64,000 nt of DNA from Paracoccus salipaludis (GTDB lineage: Bacteria > Pseudomonadota > Alphaproteobacteria > Rhodobacterales > Rhodobacteraceae). Below are positions 56,545 through 64,000 of this stretch, in pieces. The stretch is taken from contig NZ_NSJZ01000011.1 of NCBI RefSeq assembly GCF_002287065.1, forward strand, positions 1 through 64,000. The letters are read 5' to 3'. The first letter of the stretch is position 1, and each line of letters begins with the position of its first letter. Below the pieces are notes generated by a model. That model was not told the DNA's origin, did no database searches, and saw only the letters and a list, made by a program, of their open reading frames with translations. The position numbers and the translations under genes were made by a program.

Positions 56545-57670
56545 AGGCAAAGCGAGAGCGCTGCTTGGACTTGGTGTCGCAGGCTGCGTCTGTGCGCTCC
56601 TGTTTGCCGTGCCGAGTTGGCAGATCCATGCGCAGGATCGGGAAGCGGCGAGCAGCAGTGACGTTGCCGGCCCTCCGTCAGGTGCTGAAGCGTCTGCGTT
56701 GCCCATGCCCGTCGAGATCACTCAGGCTGTCGCGTATTCCGAGGCCAGAACCCGATCCTTTGCCGGGACAGTAGAGGCGCTGAAAACGGTGGATCTCGCC
56801 TTCCAGGTTTCCGGGCAGCTTGTCGAGTTTCCAGTCATTGCCGGTGATCGGGTGACGACCGGCGACTTGATAGGACAGCTCGATAAGGCCGATTTCCAGC
56901 TTGCGCTGGACCGCGCGCGTGCCTCGTACGATCTGGCGCGCAGCGAGTTTACCCGCGCCTCCGCCCTGTCGGATCGCGGGGTCGCCACCGACGCGCAGCT
57001 CGACGCGGTGCGCGCGCAGCTTGCCCAGGCCGAGACGGCGCTGCGCGAGGCGGAACGGCGTCTGACCCAGACCGAGGTGCGCGCCCCCTTCGATGCCATC
57101 GTTGCCCGCACCTATGTTGAAGCCTATGCCAACGTGACGCCCGCCCAGCCGGTGGTGCGCCTTCAGGACGTCTCCGAACTCTTGATCCGCATTTCGCTGC
57201 CCGAGGATCTGGCCGCCGTGGCCCGCGTCCAGCCCGATCTGTTTTCGGTGACGGCCACCTTTCCGGCCGCGCCGGGCTATCGTCCGACGCTGGAGCCGCG
57301 CAGTTTCGCGGCCGAGGCCAATTCCTCGACCCGGACCTTCGATGTCGAGTTCAGGATCGCAGGCGATATCGACCCGCGCATCCTGCCGGGCATGACGGCG
57401 AACGTTGCGGTGGGCGAAATCGAAAGCAGCCGTCCTTCGCAGGCGGTGACGCTTCCCGTCTCGGCAGTGGACACGACCAGCCGGGCCAATCCGACGGTCT
57501 GGATCTACACTGCCGAGGACAGCACGGTCTCGCGCCGCGATGTCCGGCTGGGCCTGCCGCGCGACAACTGGATCGTCGTGCTGGAGGGGCTGGAGCCCGG
57601 CGAAACGGTGGTCGCAACCGGCTGGTGGCGCCTGCGCGACGGGGCACGAGTTGCGGTCGTCGGCCTTTGA
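56534..57670 (+). CDS. RND efflux periplasmic adaptor (membrane fusion protein)
   Basis: 378 residues. N-terminal signal/anchor (about 8-28), then lipoyl/barrel-sandwich half GTVEALKTVDLAFQVSGQLVEF, an alpha-hairpin (about 120-185, Ala/Arg/Glu-rich), second lipoyl half with TQTEVRAPFDAIVART, beta-barrel and membrane-proximal domain. Links the inner-membrane RND pump to an outer-membrane channel, which is not encoded here. Directly upstream of the pump. Confidence 0.94.
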   Translation: MPIEGKARALLGLGVAGCVCALLFAVPSWQIHAQDREAASSSDVAGPPSGAEASALPMPVEITQAVAYSEARTRSFAGTVEALKTVDLAFQVSGQLVEFPVIAGDRVTTGDLIGQLDKADFQLALDRARASYDLARSEFTRASALSDRGVATDAQLDAVRAQLAQAETALREAERRLTQTEVRAPFDAIVARTYVEAYANVTPAQPVVRLQDVSELLIRISLPEDLAAVARVQPDLFSVTATFPAAPGYRPTLEPRSFAAEANSSTRTFDVEFRIAGDIDPRILPGMTANVAVGEIESSRPSQAVTLPVSAVDTTSRANPTVWIYTAEDSTVSRRDVRLGLPRDNWIVVLEGLEPGETVVATGWWRLRDGARVAVVGL

Positions 57671-57724
57671 CGGCAGGCGCTTTGACCGCCGTCCAACACA
57701 CTGCGGAACGGGAGAATGACCGCC

Positions 57725-60700
57725 ATGGCATCTGAGACGGTTGATGCAGCACGCATGAGCATCGCGCGCGGCGCCATTCGCCGCCCCGTCGCCGTCTGGC
57801 TTGCGATCCTGTTCTGCCTGCTTGGCGGGCTCTGGGGGCTTGCCAATGTCGGCCGTCTCGAGGACCCGAGCTTCACGCTCAAGACCGCGCTTGTCTTCGT
57901 GCCCTATCCCGGCGCGACCGCCGAGGAGGTAGAGGAAGAAGTCGCCGATGTCATCGAAACCGCACTTCAGCAGATGCGGCAGCTTGATCGCGTGCAGTCG
58001 AAATCCATGCCCGGTATGGCGCAGATCACGGTCGAGATCGACATGCGCTACGGGCCCGACGAGATCCCGCAGATCTGGGACGAGATGCGCCGGCGCATCG
58101 GTGACGTGCGCGGCGAACTGCCCGCCGGCGCCCGCGCTCCGATCGTCAACGATGATTTCGGCGATGTTTACGGGCTGTTCTATGCCGTGACCACCCAGGG
58201 CCTGACGCCGACCGAACAACGCGATCTTGCCACGCTTTTGCGGCGCGGGCTGGTGACGGTGGACGGGGTGGCCAAGGTCGAGGTCCAGGGCCTGATCGAG
58301 GAAGAGATCACCATCGCGATCGACCCGGCCCGCTTGGCCGGTCTGGGCCTGCCGCCCGACCAGTTGATCGGCGTGATCGCCAGCGAGAACCAGGTTTTCG
58401 CCAATGGCGAGGTCACCGCCGACACCGCGCGCATCGCGCTATCCGTGCCGCAAGGCTATGCCACGGTTGAAGGGATCGAGACGCTGCGCCTCGGCGCAGC
58501 TGGCGAGGTCGGGCAGGCCACGGTTTTCGATATTGCCGCGGTCAGCCGCCACGAGGTGGAGCAACCCTCCCAGATCATTCGCCAGAATGGTGTCCGGGCC
58601 TTCACCATCGGCATTTCCGCACTGACCGACCGCAACGTCGTGGCTGTCGGCCAGGCGGTCGAGGCGCGCCTCGCCGAACTCGGCGAGCAGCTTCCCGAAG
58701 GAACAGAACTGGTTCCGATCTACGAACAGACCAAGGTCGTCGATGAAGCGGTGTCGAGTTTCCTTGTTGGTCTCTTGCAGTCGGTGGTTATCGTGGTCGG
58801 CGCGCTGATGCTTACGATGGGCTGGCGCGCGGGCCTTGTGGTGGGCGCCACTCTGGGCCTGACGGTGCTGGCCACCGTCTTCTTCATGGCGGTCCTCGGG
58901 ATCGAGATGGAGCGTATCAGCCTGGGAGCGCTGATCATCGCCATGGGGATGCTGGTGGACAACGCCATCGTCATCGCCGAGGGCATGGTGATCGGCATGG
59001 CGCGCGGCCAGACGCCCGAGGACGCTGCCGCCGAGACCGAGAGCGCGACGAGCATTCCGCTGCTTGGCGCCACGGTCATCGGCATCATGGCCTTTTCGGG
59101 TATCGGCCTGTCGCCGGATGCGACGGGCGAGTTCCTTTTCTCGCTCTTTGCCGTCATCGGGATCTCGCTGTTGCTCAGCTGGGTTCTGGCAGTCACGGTC
59201 ACGCCCTACCTGGGCAAGCTTCTGCTGAAGGCCCCGCGAGACATGTCGGCCGATCCCTATCGGGGGCTCATGTATCGGGCCTACCGCGGGATCCTGCACG
59301 GCTCGCTGCGCGCCCGCTGGCTGGTGATGCTGGTGATCGTGGGGATCACAGTCGCCTCAATCATGGCCTTCGGTCAGGTCAAGCAGGCCTTCTTCCCTGC
59401 CTCGAACACGCCGCTGTTCTACGTCCAGTTCCAGATGCCGCAGGGCACTGACATCCACACCACCGACCGCGCCATGCAGCGGCTGGAGCAGATTGTTATG
59501 GCCGAGCCCGATGTGGTGGCCGTGACGACGCTGGTCGGGCGCGGGGCCAGCCGCTTCATGCTGACCTACAACCCCGAACAGGCCGACCCCAGCTATGGCC
59601 AGCTGATCGTGCGAACGCGTGACGCCCTGGTGATCCCGGAACTGGCGGCCCGGCTGAACCGCGAGCTGGCGATGGAGTTCCCCCACGCGCTGGTGCGCAC
59701 CGAGGAACTGGTCTTCGGCCCGCCGGCGGGGGCTGCGGTGGCGGTGCGCTTCTCGGGGCCCGATCCGCTGATCCTGCGCCAGCTGGCCGACGAGGCGCTG
59801 AAGATCTACGAGGCGGCCGGCACGATTATCGAGCCGCGCACCGACTGGCGCCAGCGCGAATTGCGCGTCGTGCCGATCGTCGATGAATCGCGCATGCGCC
59901 TGACCGGCGCCACCCGCCAGGCGATCGCCGACACGGTGCAGTTCGGCACCTCGGGCCTGCGCGTGGCCGCCCTGCGCGAAGGCGACGCCGAGGTGCCGAT
60001 CTACCTGCGCCTGCCCGAACCCCAGCGCGACGGCATCGACCGCGTGCAGGACCTGCCGGTGTGGTCGCCGGGGGCCGGTGCCTATGTGCCGATGTCCAAC
60101 ATGGTGACCCGGATGGAGGTCGAGCTTGCCGAGGCGCTGATCCACCGGCGCGACCGCGAGCGCACGATCACCGCCCAGGGCGGCAAGCGGCCCGATCTGA
60201 CGGCCGACCAGGCCTTCCGCAGCGTGCGGGCGCAGATCGAGGCGATGGAACTGCCCCCCGGCTACCGGATGGAATGGGGCGGCGAGTTCGAAAGCTCGCA
60301 GCAGGCTCAAGAATCGCTAGGCAAGCAGTTGCCGCTGGGCTTCCTCGTGATGCTGACGATCTCGATCCTGATGTTCAACAAGGTGCGCCAGCCGCTGATC
60401 CTGTGGCTTGTAGTGCCGATGTCGGTCACAGGGATGGTGCTGGGACTGCTTGCCAGTGGGATGCCGTTCACCTTCACGGCTCTGCTGGGCTTCCTGTCGC
60501 TGTCGGGGATGCTGATGAAGAACGCCATCGTTCTGGTCGAGGAGATCGACCTCAGGCGCGCGTCCGGGGCGGCGGATTACGACGCCGTGGTGGATGGCTC
60601 GGTCAGCCGTCTGCGCCCGGTGGTGCTGGCGGCGGGGACGTCGATCTTCGGCATGCTGCCGCTGCTGCCGGACGCCTTCTTCGCCTCGATGGCGGTCACG

Positions 60701-60832
60701 ATCATGGGGGGCCTTGCCTTCGCATCGGTTCTTACGCTGCTGGCAGTTCCAGTGCTCTATGCGATCTTGTTCCGCATCCGGCGACCCAACGCCGCTTCGG
60801 CACGGGAAATCCCCTCCGGTGCCACGACATGA
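57725..60832 (+). CDS. RND efflux transporter, HAE1/AcrB-like inner-membrane pump
   Basis: About 1035 residues, full length. Proton-driven exporter with 12 membrane spans and two large periplasmic loops. Proton-relay acidic residues lie in MGMLVDNAIVIAEGMVIG (TM4); the second half has GFLSLSGMLMKNAIVLVEEID. ATG at 57725 has GGAG 10 bases upstream; ATG at 57716 is only one base from the same site. Substrate unknown. With its adaptor it is a cargo module inside the island. Confidence 0.95.
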   Translation: MASETVDAARMSIARGAIRRPVAVWLAILFCLLGGLWGLANVGRLEDPSFTLKTALVFVPYPGATAEEVEEEVADVIETALQQMRQLDRVQSKSMPGMAQITVEIDMRYGPDEIPQIWDEMRRRIGDVRGELPAGARAPIVNDDFGDVYGLFYAVTTQGLTPTEQRDLATLLRRGLVTVDGVAKVEVQGLIEEEITIAIDPARLAGLGLPPDQLIGVIASENQVFANGEVTADTARIALSVPQGYATVEGIETLRLGAAGEVGQATVFDIAAVSRHEVEQPSQIIRQNGVRAFTIGISALTDRNVVAVGQAVEARLAELGEQLPEGTELVPIYEQTKVVDEAVSSFLVGLLQSVVIVVGALMLTMGWRAGLVVGATLGLTVLATVFFMAVLGIEMERISLGALIIAMGMLVDNAIVIAEGMVIGMARGQTPEDAAAETESATSIPLLGATVIGIMAFSGIGLSPDATGEFLFSLFAVIGISLLLSWVLAVTVTPYLGKLLLKAPRDMSADPYRGLMYRAYRGILHGSLRARWLVMLVIVGITVASIMAFGQVKQAFFPASNTPLFYVQFQMPQGTDIHTTDRAMQRLEQIVMAEPDVVAVTTLVGRGASRFMLTYNPEQADPSYGQLIVRTRDALVIPELAARLNRELAMEFPHALVRTEELVFGPPAGAAVAVRFSGPDPLILRQLADEALKIYEAAGTIIEPRTDWRQRELRVVPIVDESRMRLTGATRQAIADTVQFGTSGLRVAALREGDAEVPIYLRLPEPQRDGIDRVQDLPVWSPGAGAYVPMSNMVTRMEVELAEALIHRRDRERTITAQGGKRPDLTADQAFRSVRAQIEAMELPPGYRMEWGGEFESSQQAQESLGKQLPLGFLVMLTISILMFNKVRQPLILWLVVPMSVTGMVLGLLASGMPFTFTALLGFLSLSGMLMKNAIVLVEEIDLRRASGAADYDAVVDGSVSRLRPVVLAAGTSIFGMLPLLPDAFFASMAVTIMGGLAFASVLTLLAVPVLYAILFRIRRPNAASAREIPSGATT

Positions 60833-61113
60833 CCGCTTCGAAGCTGCCTTGCGGGGCGGCTTCGCCTGTCCGCATGATTGCGGACTTGTCGGACATCGAA
60901 GGGCCGCAACCTGACGCAAATCGGGGCAGGAGGACCGGATCGGCGATGACGGAGCTTTCGTCCCGGACGATCTGATGCCGTCAAACGTATTGCCGAGACC
61001 CGGTCGCGGGACGCATCACCGGCAAAGTCCCACGGAGTCGAGGCGGCAGGGCGGCGGGAAAGGTTCGGCGCAGGGGGCGGGCCGGGCATCGGGCGAAATC
61101 CCATAAAGCGCGT
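60833..61113. other. Junction region between efflux cargo and the right end of the island
   Basis: Starts with an imperfect stem (CGAAGCTGCC / GGCGGCTTCG) that could end the pump transcript, though without a T-run. The rest has no gene except the short remnant frame at 61016-61117. The cargo-island junction must lie here but is not marked by any repeat I can see. Confidence 0.5.
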
Positions 61114-61117
61114 TCAT
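61016..61117 (-). pseudogene. Short 5' remnant of an island gene
   Basis: 33-codon frame starting MNALYGISPDARP, whose ATG overlaps the stop of the upstream gene by 4 bases, the spacing used throughout this island. It soon becomes Pro/Cys-rich and stops, as expected for a gene cut off by the cargo insertion. Inference. Confidence 0.35.
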
Positions 61118-61515
61118 GCCGCAGCCCTCCCCTGCACATAACCGAGGAACGCGGCCTGATCGGCCGGGGTCATCCGCTGATAGCTGGCGAGGCAGTAGGC
61201 TTTCAGCTCCACGCGAGACGCCATGTCGGCCCAGAACCCGGCCTCCTCCATCACGCCGCAGAGGAACGGCACCTGCGGCCAGCCGGGGCGCAGTTCCTCC
61301 AGCAGACGCTCCAGGAAGGGAACGCGGTCGTCCGAATCACAGGCTGCGACTGCACAGGCCAGGGCGCTTGCAGTCCGCAGGCGGTTCAGAGTATGATCGT
61401 GGGTGAAAGCACTGCTATGCAGATCAGCCCCGGTTGCGCCCGCCAGCGCGCCGGGGTTTTCGTTTTTGCTGTTGGACAAAGCGGAATGTTCCGCAATGTT
61501 TTCAATATCCCCCAT
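61114..61515 (-). CDS. Right-end island protein, phage type, unknown function
   Basis: 133 residues. The C-terminal half (VPFLERLLEELRPGWPQVPF, then WADMASRVELKAYCLASYQRMTPADQAAFLGYVQGRA) is a compact helical module that I associate with small prophage proteins of Rhodobacterales; no function known. Starts at ATG 61515, about 50 bases inside attR, and reads leftward into the island, so it was probably first in the original leftward gene series. Confidence 0.75.
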   Translation of the reverse strand: MGDIENIAEHSALSNSKNENPGALAGATGADLHSSAFTHDHTLNRLRTASALACAVAACDSDDRVPFLERLLEELRPGWPQVPFLCGVMEEAGFWADMASRVELKAYCLASYQRMTPADQAAFLGYVQGRAAA

Positions 61516-61563
61516 TCGGGCGGGTGGACATTCTAGCGGTTTGATATAACAGGACTGTTCACG

Positions 61564-61586
61564 TCCTGTTGGGCTCACCACTGTTT
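61564..61586 (+). repeat. attR, right attachment site
   Basis: Exact copy of the 23 bp at 43933-43955, including the last 17 bases of tRNA-Lys. Upstream sequence differs from the tRNA. On its island side ACAGGAC and GTCCTGT (61549-61569) form a 7-bp inverted repeat with a 7-base spacer. Confidence 0.9.
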
Positions 61587-61945
61587 CCCCTTTCATCAAG
61601 GATGAAGCCTTGCGCCCGCCTCCGGCAGAGGCGCTTGCGGCTTTGTGAAGCGGTTGATTCCGTTGCGCGATTGACGCTGCCGCGGGGGACTTATAGCTCG
61701 GCTTCAAAGCGACCTTCGGCAGGCAGACCCGTCCCCTCATCCTGAGCGGGAAATGCGTGTTCTGCGACAATTCGGGCGTGCGCCCTTGAGGGGCGCGCGG
61801 GGCCCGGATTACGCTGCGGCCATGCGGCCCGCCGAGGCAGGCGCTTTCCGGCGCGGATGCGCCGGTTCCCCGCCCGGCCCATGGGGTCGAACGAACCGCG
61901 CGCCCGTCGCGCCGCCATGACGAAGAAAGGCGACACACCGGACGC
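61587..61945. other. 359-base region between attR and mrpA
   Basis: No gene seen. It would have lain just after tRNA-Lys before the island arrived. It holds a GC-rich imperfect hairpin around 61606-61645 (AAGCC...GGCTT) that may end the tRNA transcript, and presumably the mrpA promoter, which I cannot pinpoint. Confidence 0.5.
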
Positions 61946-64000
61946 ATGCTCGGCCAGAACCTTCTCCTTTTGCTTGCAGTGCTGCCTTTCCTGGGCGCGA
62001 TCCTGGCCGTCACCATGCCGGTGGGCGCCCGCAACGCCGAGGTGCTGCTGGCGGGGGCCGTGATGGTGGCGGGCCTTCTGGGGCTGGCGCCCCTGGCGGG
62101 GGAGGTCGCGGACGGGGGAGTGGTCGCCCGCAGCATCGAATGGGCGCCCTCGCTGGGGCTGGACGTGACGCTGCGGGTGGACGGCTTTTCCTGGCTGATG
62201 CTTCTGCTGGTCTACGGGATCGGGCTGCTGGTCGTCATCTACGCCCGCTACTACCTGTCCCACGACGATCCCGTGCCGCGCTTCTACGGCTTCCTGCTGG
62301 CCTTCGCGGGGGCGATGGCGGGGATGCTGATGGCGGGCAACATCATCCTGATGGTGGTGTTCTGGGAACTGACGAGCCTCTTTTCCTTCCTGCTGATCGG
62401 CTACTGGCACCAGAACGGCGCCGCCCGCGAGGGCGCGCGCACGGCGCTGATCGTGACCGGGGCCGGGGGCCTCTGCCTGCTGATGGCGATGATCCTGCTG
62501 GGGCACGCCGCCGGCAGCTATCACCTGGACGACGTGCTGGGGGCGGGCGACCGCGTGCGGGCGCATCCCTGGTATGGCTGGATCCTGGGGCTGTTCCTGC
62601 TTGGGGCCTTCACCAAGTCGGCGCAGTTCCCGTTCCATTTCTGGCTGCCGAACGCGATGGCCGCGCCCACGCCGGTCAGCGCCTACCTGCATTCGGCCAC
62701 GATGGTGAAGGCGGGGGTCTTTCTTCTTGTCCGCTTCTCGCCGGTCCTCGGCGGCACCGCCGCCTGGTTCTGGGTGGTCGCGGGCACGGGCATGGCGACG
62801 CTTCTGCTGGGCGCGGTGATCGCCACCTGGCGCAACGACCTCAAGGGGCTGCTGGCCTATTCGACGATCAGCCACCTCGGCCTGATCACGGCCCTGGCGG
62901 GCATCGGCAGCGGCGGGGCGATCGTGGCCGCGATCTTCCACATCATGAACCACGCGGTCTTCAAGGCCTCGCTGTTCATGGCCGCGGGCATCATCGACCA
63001 CGAGACCGGCACCCGCGACATGCGCCGGCTCAGCGGCCTGCGCCATTCCATGCCGCGCACGGCGGCGCTGGCCATCGTCGCCGCCGCCGCCATGGGGGGC
63101 GTGCCGCTTCTGAACGGCTTCCTGTCCAAGGAGATGTTCTTCGCCGAGGCCGCCGACTGGCACAACGGCACCTGGCTGGACAACGCGCTGCCCTATATCG
63201 CCACCCTCGCCAGCATCTTCAGCGTGGCCTATTCGCTGCGCTTCATCGTGACGGTCTTCTTCGGGCCGCCCGCGACGGACCTGCCGAAGGAACCCCACGA
63301 GCCCCCCGTCTGGATGCGCCGCCCGGTCGAGCTGCTGGTCGCCATCGTCCTGCTGGTCGGGCTGTGGCCCGCGGCCATGATCGGCTCGGTCCTGCATTCC
63401 GGCGTGCTGGCGGTCCTTGGCGGGAACGCCCCCTACTACAGCCTCGCATTGTGGCACGGCTTCAACGTCGCCCTGATGATGAGCCTGACGGCCCTGGTGC
63501 TGGGCACGGTCCTTTACTTCGTCATGGCGCCGCGGCTGTCGCGCGCCAACGAGGCGCCGGGCATCCTGTCGCGCATCCGCGGCCAGCAGATCTTCGACCG
63601 GCTGATGCTGACGCTCACCCGCAGGTGGCCGGCCCGGCTTTACCGCATCCTGGGCAGCGCCCGGCTGCAGGTGCAGCTGCGCCTGATCGTGCTGCTGAGC
63701 CTTGGGGCGACGGCGGCGACGCTGTGGGGCTTCGCCGGGCTTGTCCCGCGCGAGCTGCTGCAAAGCTTCGACGCGACCTTTGCGCTGCTCTGGATGGCGG
63801 GGATCGCCTGCGCCATCGGGGCGGCGGTCCAGGCCAAGTATCACCGCTTCGCCGCGCTGGCGCTGCTGGGCGGCGCGGGGCTGGTCACGGCCGTGACCTT
63901 CGCCTGGCTGTCGGCCCCCGACCTGGCCGTGACCCAGATCCTGGTCGAGATCATGACAACCGTCCTTCTGCTGCTGGGCCTGCGCTGGCTGCCCAAGCGC
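61946..64000 (+). CDS. mrpA: Na+/H+ antiporter subunit A (MrpA), 5' part, runs off the window
   Basis: 685 codons visible with no stop. NuoL/ND5-like membrane protein of the multisubunit Mrp cation/proton antiporter (pH and sodium tolerance). Starts MLGQNLLLLLAVLPF; VVFWELTSLFSFLLIGYW, TKSAQFPFHFWLPNAMAAPTP and TMVKAGVFLLVRF are proton-channel motifs, and the Lys and Glu residues of TMs 5-7 are present. The last visible segment (LAVTQILVEIMTTVLLLLGLRW) is the MrpA-specific C-terminal part, so the gene continues toward the mrpB-like region. Subunits B-G should follow. Confidence 0.93.
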   Translation, partial: MLGQNLLLLLAVLPFLGAILAVTMPVGARNAEVLLAGAVMVAGLLGLAPLAGEVADGGVVARSIEWAPSLGLDVTLRVDGFSWLMLLLVYGIGLLVVIYARYYLSHDDPVPRFYGFLLAFAGAMAGMLMAGNIILMVVFWELTSLFSFLLIGYWHQNGAAREGARTALIVTGAGGLCLLMAMILLGHAAGSYHLDDVLGAGDRVRAHPWYGWILGLFLLGAFTKSAQFPFHFWLPNAMAAPTPVSAYLHSATMVKAGVFLLVRFSPVLGGTAAWFWVVAGTGMATLLLGAVIATWRNDLKGLLAYSTISHLGLITALAGIGSGGAIVAAIFHIMNHAVFKASLFMAAGIIDHETGTRDMRRLSGLRHSMPRTAALAIVAAAAMGGVPLLNGFLSKEMFFAEAADWHNGTWLDNALPYIATLASIFSVAYSLRFIVTVFFGPPATDLPKEPHEPPVWMRRPVELLVAIVLLVGLWPAAMIGSVLHSGVLAVLGGNAPYYSLALWHGFNVALMMSLTALVLGTVLYFVMAPRLSRANEAPGILSRIRGQQIFDRLMLTLTRRWPARLYRILGSARLQVQLRLIVLLSLGATAATLWGFAGLVPRELLQSFDATFALLWMAGIACAIGAAVQAKYHRFAALALLGGAGLVTAVTFAWLSAPDLAVTQILVEIMTTVLLLLGLRWLPKR

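Larger units (their letters stand above)
43933..61586. mobile_element. 17.65-kb integrated island: capsid-forming phage-satellite-like element with an IS and efflux insert
   Basis: Bounded by the 23-bp perfect direct repeat at tRNA-Lys(TTT). Contents: tyrosine integrase next to attL; small regulator-like genes; one leftward operon of a Toprim protein, RepA-like helicase, head-tail connector, TerL, HNH, capsid, prohead protease and portal; a phage-type gene next to attR; and an inserted IS1380-family element with an RND efflux cassette. No tail, lysis or recognisable small-terminase gene. Capsid-forming phage-inducible chromosomal islands, which make their own heads and borrow helper tails, are the closest described type I know. 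A reduced prophage is the alternative, but intact overlapping frames argue against decay. Confidence 0.85.

Noticed and set aside
43933-61586. Rhodobacter-type gene transfer agent
   Set aside because: Integrase, att repeats, Rep-like helicase and permuted head order do not fit the GTA cluster, which lacks att sites and includes tail genes.
43933-61586. Integrative conjugative element
   Set aside because: No relaxase, VirB/Tra or coupling-protein genes seen.
61691-63844. 717-codon minus-strand frame at the right end
   Set aside because: Antisense to mrpA, whose plus-strand frame has clear antiporter motifs and runs off the window.

Overview
The window is a piece of a high-GC alphaproteobacterial chromosome, most likely a Rhodobacteraceae close to Paracoccus. 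The reasons are the gene content and order (histone-deacetylase-like gene, xseB, ispA, dxs; msrP-msrQ; a DUF1674/SDHAF4 homologue; an Mrp antiporter locus), very GC-rich third codon positions, and an IS1380-type element of the kind common in Paracoccus. The genus call is inference.

Left part (1-43.9 kb) is housekeeping. In order it holds: msrPQ repair of oxidised periplasmic methionine; clpB behind a good RpoH-type promoter; pyrF; a Nudix gene overlapping an N-formylglutamate amidohydrolase-like gene; tRNA-Val(GAC); rpmJ; and two secreted peptidoglycan-binding-domain proteins, one with a degenerate caspase fold. These two follow a long leftward operon encoding a branched-chain-amino-acid-type ABC importer (livG-H-M-K-F), an acyl-CoA synthetase, a methyltransferase and a phenylacetate-CoA-ligase-like enzyme. 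The operon diverges from a hybrid histidine kinase/response regulator pair. Next come rsmB, the SDHAF4 homologue, dadA, dapB, rbfA, a DUF2233 protein, truB, an MFS transporter, HU, amn, a luciferase-like oxidoreductase, an NAD-epimerase, dxs-ispA-xseB-HDAC, mtaB and dapF, ending at tRNA-Lys(TTT).

Right part (43.93-61.59 kb) is a 17.65 kb mobile island. It is integrated at the 3' end of tRNA-Lys and bounded by a 23-bp perfect direct repeat. It carries a tyrosine integrase, small regulator-like genes, one compact leftward operon (Toprim/Spo11-like protein, RepA-like helicase, head-tail connector, large terminase, HNH nuclease, HK97 capsid, prohead protease, portal) and a right-end phage-type gene. 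It has no tail, baseplate, lysis or recognisable small-terminase gene. The head genes run in a different order from HK97 phages or gene transfer agents, and neighbours overlap by a few bases. This matches a capsid-forming phage satellite (cf-PICI-like) that would need a helper's tails, more than a decayed prophage. An IS1380-family element without matching target duplications plus a TetR-MFP-RND efflux cassette (about 6.6 kb) has been dropped into it, removing the 5' end of the tetR gene and probably an island gene. Without this insert the island would be about 11 kb, the usual satellite size.

After attR the host chromosome resumes with the 5' part of mrpA (Na+/H+ antiporter subunit A), which runs off the window. 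Several families of intergenic inverted repeats are scattered through the host part, one copy apparently translated inside rsmB.
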